A stretch of DNA of 64,000 nucleotides from Nocardioides salarius. GTDB taxonomy: Bacteria; Actinomycetota; Actinomycetes; Propionibacteriales; Nocardioidaceae. The notes below the pieces were generated by a model. That model was not told the DNA's origin and did no database searches. It saw nothing but the letters and a program-made list of their open reading frames with translations. The position numbers and the translations under genes are program-made. The stretch is from assembly GCF_016907435.1 (NCBI RefSeq), contig NZ_JAFBBZ010000001.1:1922001-1986000 (forward strand), in the 5' to 3' direction. Positions 60,887-64,000 of this stretch are shown in pieces; positions within the stretch are counted from its first letter, which is position 1, and every line of letters starts with the position of its first letter.

Positions 60887-61936
60887 GTGTCGAGCTACGG
60901 ACCCGAGCACCGTGCGCTGCTGGAGTCGCAGGCCGCGCCGTTGTACGAGGCGGCCGTCGCCGAGGGCGGGCTGCGCACCGACGACCCCCGCCTCGCCGAG
61001 GAGGCCGAGACCCGCCCCGCGTTCGACCTGCTGGTCGAGCTGGGCCTGCTGCACCTGGACCCCGAGGGCGCGTCGTACCTGCCCGAGGACCCGACCAGCG
61101 TGCAGTCGCGGGTCGTCTCGCCGTTGAGCCAGGACGCCGGCCGCCTGCTCGAGGAGTCCTCGCAGTGGGCCCGGGCCTTCGGCGGCCTGGCCCAGACCTG
61201 GCGACGCGCCCCGCACAGCGAGCGCGGCGGGCCGTTCACCTACCTGCGCGACCACGCCATCAGCACCTACCTCGACGGTCTCGTGGCCGAGGTCGAGGAG
61301 GAGATGCTCACCGCCCAGCCGCAGGCCGGCCGCGACGCCGCCACCCTCGAGGCCGCCGCCCGGCGTGACATCGCGGCGCTCGAGCGGGGCGTGCGCATCC
61401 GCACGCTCTACCAGCACAGCGCCCGGCGCAGCACGGTCACGCACCGCTACGTGGCGTCGGTGACCGAGCGGGGCGCCGAGGTCCGCACCCTCGACGAGTT
61501 CTTCAACCGGATGATCGTCGTCGACCGGCGGGTCGCGGTGATCCCGGGCGGCGACGACCTGCGGGTGGCCATCGCGGTGCGCGAGCCGTCGGTGGTGGCC
61601 TACCTCGTCGACGTCTTCGAGCGGGCCTGGGAGCGCGGGCGCGCCTTCACCAACAAGGACACCTCGATGCTCAAGGACATCGCCGTGGAGCAGCGGCAGA
61701 TGACCATCAGGATGCTCGTCGAGGGCCACGCCGACCCGGTCAGCGCCAAGCGCCTGGGCGTCAGCCCCCGGACCTACGCCGGCTACGTCGCCGACCTCAA
61801 GGACGAGTACGAGGCCGAGACCCGCTTCCAGCTCGGCTACACCATGGGCCGCCTGGGCCTCTCGGGCACCGAGTCGGACGCCTCGCGTGCCGGGTCGCGC
61901 CCGGACCCCGACGACGCGGCCGGCGGCGAGGGCTGA
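60887..61936 (+). CDS. TrmB/LuxR-like helix-turn-helix regulator with central PLD-like sensor region
   Basis: About 349 residues from GTG 60887, preceded by AGGAGG at 60877-60882. Residues ~1-70 look like a winged helix (ALLESQAAPLYEAAVAEGGL, FDLLVELGLLHLDPEG). The middle (~165-265) resembles the phospholipase-D-like sensor region of TrmB-type regulators (ALERGVRIRTLYQHSARR, VIPGGDDLRVAIAVREPSVVAYLVDVFERAWERG). Residues ~266-325 are a LuxR-type helix-turn-helix (DPVSAKRLGVSPRTYAGYVADL). It is convergent with the 44-residue exported peptide gene, with a two-way terminator between. Similar regulators in actinobacteria often have an unknown target; a link to the peptide is my inference. Confidence 0.82.
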   Translation: MSSYGPEHRALLESQAAPLYEAAVAEGGLRTDDPRLAEEAETRPAFDLLVELGLLHLDPEGASYLPEDPTSVQSRVVSPLSQDAGRLLEESSQWARAFGGLAQTWRRAPHSERGGPFTYLRDHAISTYLDGLVAEVEEEMLTAQPQAGRDAATLEAAARRDIAALERGVRIRTLYQHSARRSTVTHRYVASVTERGAEVRTLDEFFNRMIVVDRRVAVIPGGDDLRVAIAVREPSVVAYLVDVFERAWERGRAFTNKDTSMLKDIAVEQRQMTIRMLVEGHADPVSAKRLGVSPRTYAGYVADLKDEYEAETRFQLGYTMGRLGLSGTESDASRAGSRPDPDDAAGGEG

Positions 61937-61942
61937 GGACGC

Positions 61943-61979
61943 ACCAGAGGCCCCACCGGGACGGATGGGGCCTCTGGTG
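61943..61979. terminator. 13-bp hairpin between regulator and peptide genes
   Basis: ACCAGAGGCCCCA pairs perfectly with TGGGGCCTCTGGT around an 11-base loop. It probably works for both convergent genes. Confidence 0.8.
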
Positions 61980-62045
61980 AACGGCGACGCCGCAGCGGGG
62001 GGACGCTGGCGTCAGCCGGTCAGGGGGCGACTGAGGGGGGACGGC

Positions 62046-62180
62046 TCAGGGCGCCTTGCGGCAGTAGCCGCCGCAACCCCAGCTGCTGTCCATGGCCTGG
62101 GCGGGGGCCACGAACCCGAGCATCCCGACGGTGACGGCGGTGGTGGCGACGACGAGCCCGGCCTTGCGGACGATCTTCAT
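62046..62180 (-). CDS. Small exported peptide, 44 residues, Cys-x3-Cys
   Basis: ATG 62180 is preceded by AGGAAGG six bases upstream, a good ribosome site. The peptide has a basic start (MKIVRKAG), a hydrophobic core and an APAQA cleavage site near residue 29. Cutting there leaves MDSSWGCGGYCRKAP, a 15-residue product with two Cys that could form a disulfide loop. It lies convergent to the TrmB/LuxR-like regulator and has a 23-bp palindrome ~97 bp upstream. No modification enzyme is nearby. A secreted signal, defence peptide or simple cell-wall peptide are all possible. I do not recognise the family. Confidence 0.72.
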   Translation of the reverse strand: MKIVRKAGLVVATTAVTVGMLGFVAPAQAMDSSWGCGGYCRKAP

Positions 62181-62276
62181 GGTGAACCTTCCTGGTGCTC
62201 CGGTCGGGCCAGGTCGTGGCCCGTGGGGTCCGAGTCTGCCCCAGCCGCGGCCCGGCGACACCGTGAGCGCCGGGCC

Positions 62277-62299
62277 ATGTTCGTGCAATGCACAAACAT
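62277..62299. promoter_or_regulatory. 23-bp near-perfect palindrome upstream of exported peptide gene
   Basis: ATGTTCGTGCA-A-TGCACAAACAT: two 11-bp arms around one base with a single mismatch. Its centre is 108 bp from the peptide ATG. If CAGACT at 62238-62233 is the -10 box, the palindrome would be centred near -60, a usual activator position. Best guess: binding site of the convergent regulator. Confidence 0.65.
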
Positions 62300-62345
62300 G
62301 CAGACGGGCGAGAGGCGGCGGCGAGGACGCCCGGACCCGGACGTG

Positions 62346-62385
62346 GCACGACCCCCGAGGTCCTGGGGACCTGCGGGGGTCGTGC
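62346..62385 (-). terminator. Long hairpin downstream of tRNA-Ser(GCU)
   Basis: GCACGACCCCCG (62346-62357) pairs with CGGGGGTCGTGC (62374-62385); inner AGGTC/GACCT extends the stem. Six bases beyond the tRNA 3' end. Confidence 0.75.
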
Positions 62386-62390
62386 GCTGG

Positions 62391-62481
62391 CGGAGGCGGA
62401 GGGATTTGAACCCTCGATGGGGTTGTAGCCCCAAACCCGCTTAGCAGGCGGGCGCCATAGACCGGACTAGGCGACGCCTCC
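62391..62481 (-). tRNA. tRNA-Ser (anticodon GCU)
   Basis: Minus strand: acceptor GGAGGCG/CGCCTCC, anticodon stem CCCGC/GCGGG with loop CTGCTAA (anticodon GCT), a long variable arm typical of class II tRNAs, and T-arm GAGGGTTCAAATCCCTC. 91 bases without CCA. Confidence 0.95.
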
Positions 62482-62543
62482 CGGCAGCGCCGACAGGCTA
62501 CAAGGCCGGGGCCGCCCGCCACCAATCAGGGCGCCCGCGGACC

Positions 62544-63017
62544 TCAGCCGAGGGGCCGGTGGCCCTGGCCGGCGCGCAGGCGGCGCTGCATCTCGCGCAC
62601 GAACTGCTCCCGGTCCACTGCCAGCGCCTCGACGGGGATCGTGGTGGCGCGCGCGTCCTCCAGGTGCAGCACGAGGCAGTCGATGCCGCGCACGGTGGTG
62701 GTCGCGGCCTGGCTCACCTCGCTCCACCGGGCCCGCTTCACGCCGGCACCGCGCACCGGCCCGACGACGTACCCCTCGCTCTCGGCGCGCAGCACGAAGG
62801 CCCGGTTGCGCAGCCACCAGCCCAGGCCGAAGACGCCCGCGACGCCCACGCCCAGCAGCACGACCAGCACGTCGGCGTTGACGCCGCTCACGGCGACGAC
62901 GGCGGTGCCGGCGAACATCACCAGCGCCAGGGCCACGAGGCTGAGCCCGACCAGCCGCACCGTGAAGGCCTGCGCGAAGCGGTAGTCGTGCGGCGTGGGG
63001 AGCGGCGTACCGGACAT
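62544..63017 (-). CDS. PH-domain-like small membrane protein
   Basis: A 157-residue protein. Two hydrophobic segments (LVGLSLVALALVMFAGTAVVAV and VLVVLLGVGVAGVFGLGWWL) are followed by a soluble region AFVLRAESEGYVVGPVRGAGVKRARWSEVSQAATTTVRGIDCLVLHLEDA. That pattern is the bacterial PH-like (bPH) domain of many actinobacterial membrane proteins. ATG 63017 was chosen; the frame starts at 63035. Single gene between two tRNAs. Function unknown. Confidence 0.78.
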   Translation of the reverse strand: MSGTPLPTPHDYRFAQAFTVRLVGLSLVALALVMFAGTAVVAVSGVNADVLVVLLGVGVAGVFGLGWWLRNRAFVLRAESEGYVVGPVRGAGVKRARWSEVSQAATTTVRGIDCLVLHLEDARATTIPVEALAVDREQFVREMQRRLRAGQGHRPLG

Positions 63018-63115
63018 GACCCGATTCCACACCACCGCTCTCGCGGGGCGCCACCCGGGCGCCCGGGCGCGGTCTTCTAGAGTGACCTGGCACGCGCCGG
63101 GCCCGGCGCGGGCAC

Positions 63116-63203
63116 GGAGGGGTGCCGGAGTGGCCTATCGGAACCGCCTTGAAAGCGGTCGTAGGGAGACCTACCGCGGGTTCGAATCCCGCCCCCTCTG
63201 CCA
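63116..63203 (+). tRNA. tRNA-Ser (anticodon UGA)
   Basis: Acceptor GGAGGGG/CCCCTCT (one G-U pair at the end), anticodon stem ACCGC/GCGGT with loop CTTGAAA (anticodon TGA), long variable arm (CGTAGGGAGACCTACCG), T-arm CGGGTTCGAATCCCG and an encoded GCCA end. An 18-bp palindrome at 63093-63110 directly precedes it. Confidence 0.95.
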
Positions 63204-63222
63204 GGCTCCCCGACGCCGCCGC

Positions 63223-63453
63223 TCAGCGGGTGAGGGTGAGCAGCAGGTCGCCCTCCTGGACGACGTCGCCCGGCGCGACCTTGATCGCCACCACGGTGCC
63301 AGCGTGCTCGGCGATGACCGGGATCTCCATCTTCATCGACTCCAGCAGCACCACCGTGTCGCCGACCTCGACGTGCTCCCCGGCGGCGACCGCCACCTCG
63401 AGCACGTTGGCGACCATCTCCGCCGCGATCTGCTGCACCTGTTCACGAGCCAC
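63223..63453 (-). CDS. Biotin/lipoyl attachment-domain protein (biotinyl carrier)
   Basis: A 76-residue stand-alone carrier domain. The modification loop reads LLESMKMEIPV with Lys41 as the biotinylation site; GTVVAIKVAPGDVVQEGDLLLTL completes the fold. SMKM rather than AMKM is common in such small carriers. Single-domain biotinyl proteins work as mobile arms of acyl-CoA carboxylases encoded elsewhere. GTG start at 63453. No carboxylase gene is in the window. Confidence 0.9.
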   Translation of the reverse strand: MAREQVQQIAAEMVANVLEVAVAAGEHVEVGDTVVLLESMKMEIPVIAEHAGTVVAIKVAPGDVVQEGDLLLTLTR

Positions 63454-63518
63454 GACTCGAACCTAGCCGTTACCGGCAGGTACGCCGGATCCGTCGCCCG
63501 GCGGTGCGAGGGACCGGC

Positions 63519-64000
63519 TCAGAGCAGCGCCTGGCCGCGCGCCGGCTCGGGCCGCCCGGCCGCCCGCTCCTCCGCGCGTCGCGCACGGCGACCGCGGGGC
63601 CCGGTAAGGCGCAGGTCGAGGCGGATCAGCGCGGCGCCGATGAGCACGCCGATCACCAGGCCGTAGCCGATCGAGAGGCCCACCTCGAGCAGCGCGACCG
63701 ACGGGTTCATCATCGAGCTGGCCACCGACGCGGTGGCGGCCACGCCGAAGGCGCTGACCCACCAGCCCTGACGGCGCCGGGCCCGCATGTGGCAGCCCCA
63801 CACGAGCGCCGGCACGCCGAGCACGGTGGCGATGGGGCGCGGGAAGGCGCCCAGGTTCTCGCGTGACCAGCGCACCACGTCGAGCAGGTCGGTGACCATG
63901 GCGCCGGGGCCGTAGCGGCGCAGCAGCTCGGCGTAGGCCAGGGTGAGCAGCAGCAGCGCACCGCCCACCAGCACGATCAGCAGCCCGCGCCGGCCCAGGC
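63519..64000 (-). CDS. Integral membrane protein (partial, cut by right edge)
   Basis: The open frame runs to the window edge; a GTG at 63974 could be a start, but the frame continues hydrophobic (GRRGLLIVLVGGALLLLTLAYAELL), so the true start is probably outside. At least four hydrophobic segments (ALLLLTLAYAE, PIATVLGVPALVWGC, GWWVSAFGVAATASV, GLSIGYGLVIGVLIGAALI) and a basic Arg-rich C-terminal tail. Family not recognised. Confidence 0.68.
   Translation of the reverse strand, partial: LGRRGLLIVLVGGALLLLTLAYAELLRRYGPGAMVTDLLDVVRWSRENLGAFPRPIATVLGVPALVWGCHMRARRRQGWWVSAFGVAATASVASSMMNPSVALLEVGLSIGYGLVIGVLIGAALIRLDLRLTGPRGRRARRAEERAAGRPEPARGQALL

Noticed and set aside
62046..62525. A 159-codon protein including the peptide gene
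   Set aside because: The upstream part runs through tRNA-Ser and its terminator. Only the last 44 codons have a ribosome site and signal peptide.
63093..63110. Perfect 18-bp GC palindrome before tRNA-Ser(UGA)
   Set aside because: It consists only of G and C, which is easily produced in this composition, and it may simply be the end hairpin of a neighbouring transcript. Not enough to call an operator.

Overview
The window is 64 kb of very GC-rich DNA with frequent GTG starts, tightly packed ATGA/GTGA overlaps, a GTP-type PEP carboxykinase, PucR-type regulators, a DinB/mycothiol-type protein and secreted or lipid-anchored proteins. This points to a high-GC actinobacterium, most likely Nocardioides or a close relative. 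The genus is an inference from gene style, not from a marker gene. About 50 protein genes, three tRNAs, one intact IS21-type insertion sequence and one decayed IS481-type transposase are supported.

Layout. (1) 1-6.2 kb: a peptide/nickel-type ABC permease (cut by the edge) and its C-terminally anchored binding protein, divergent from an S9 oligopeptidase and an M20 peptidase: peptide uptake and breakdown. (2) 6.2-22.9 kb: a catabolic accessory cluster. It holds a flavin reductase fused to a GntR/FCD regulator, three Gfo/Idh/MocA oxidoreductases, a PucR regulator, an alpha/beta hydrolase, a carboxymuconolactone-decarboxylase-like protein, a luciferase-like flavin monooxygenase, a complete SsuA/NMT1-type ABC importer, a fumarylacetoacetate-hydrolase-family enzyme, an Ldh-family dehydrogenase and two ACMSD-type amidohydrolases. 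Together they look like uptake, oxygenation and cleavage of an unidentified organic compound. (3) 23-37.3 kb: mostly housekeeping. An AtoE-type transporter, a DinB protein, a polar amino acid ABC system, an acyl-CoA ligase, a GAF-PucR regulator with a sodium:solute symporter and a small membrane partner, a large secreted M1 peptidase with five Ig-like repeats, and a thioesterase. (4) 37.4-57.2 kb: a visibly less GC-rich, probably acquired catabolic island. It carries an FMO/Baeyer-Villiger-type monooxygenase, a phosphotriesterase-like lactonase, an Ldh-family dehydrogenase, a CMD protein, a TetR regulator, an NDP-forming acyl-CoA synthetase, two enoyl-CoA hydratases, a two-subunit acyl-CoA dehydrogenase and a full Liv-type ABC importer, then an IS21 element and tRNA-Arg. 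The gene set fits ring-opening of a cyclic ketone through a lactone, followed by beta-oxidation. (5) 57.3-64 kb: core genes. A cation/proton antiporter, pckG, a TrmB/LuxR-like regulator convergent with a 44-residue exported peptide gene, tRNA-Ser(GCU), a PH-domain-like membrane protein, tRNA-Ser(UGA), a biotinyl carrier protein and a membrane protein cut by the edge.

Best leads. The regulator plus exported Cys-x3-Cys micropeptide at 60.9-62.3 kb, with a 23-bp near-perfect palindrome in front of the peptide gene, could be an undescribed peptide-signalling pair. A 24-bp sequence (21 of 24 identical) occurs in the same orientation ahead of both divergent operons of the island and is a strong candidate operator for the TetR protein. 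The flavin reductase-GntR/FCD fusion suggests a regulator carrying its own flavin-binding domain.
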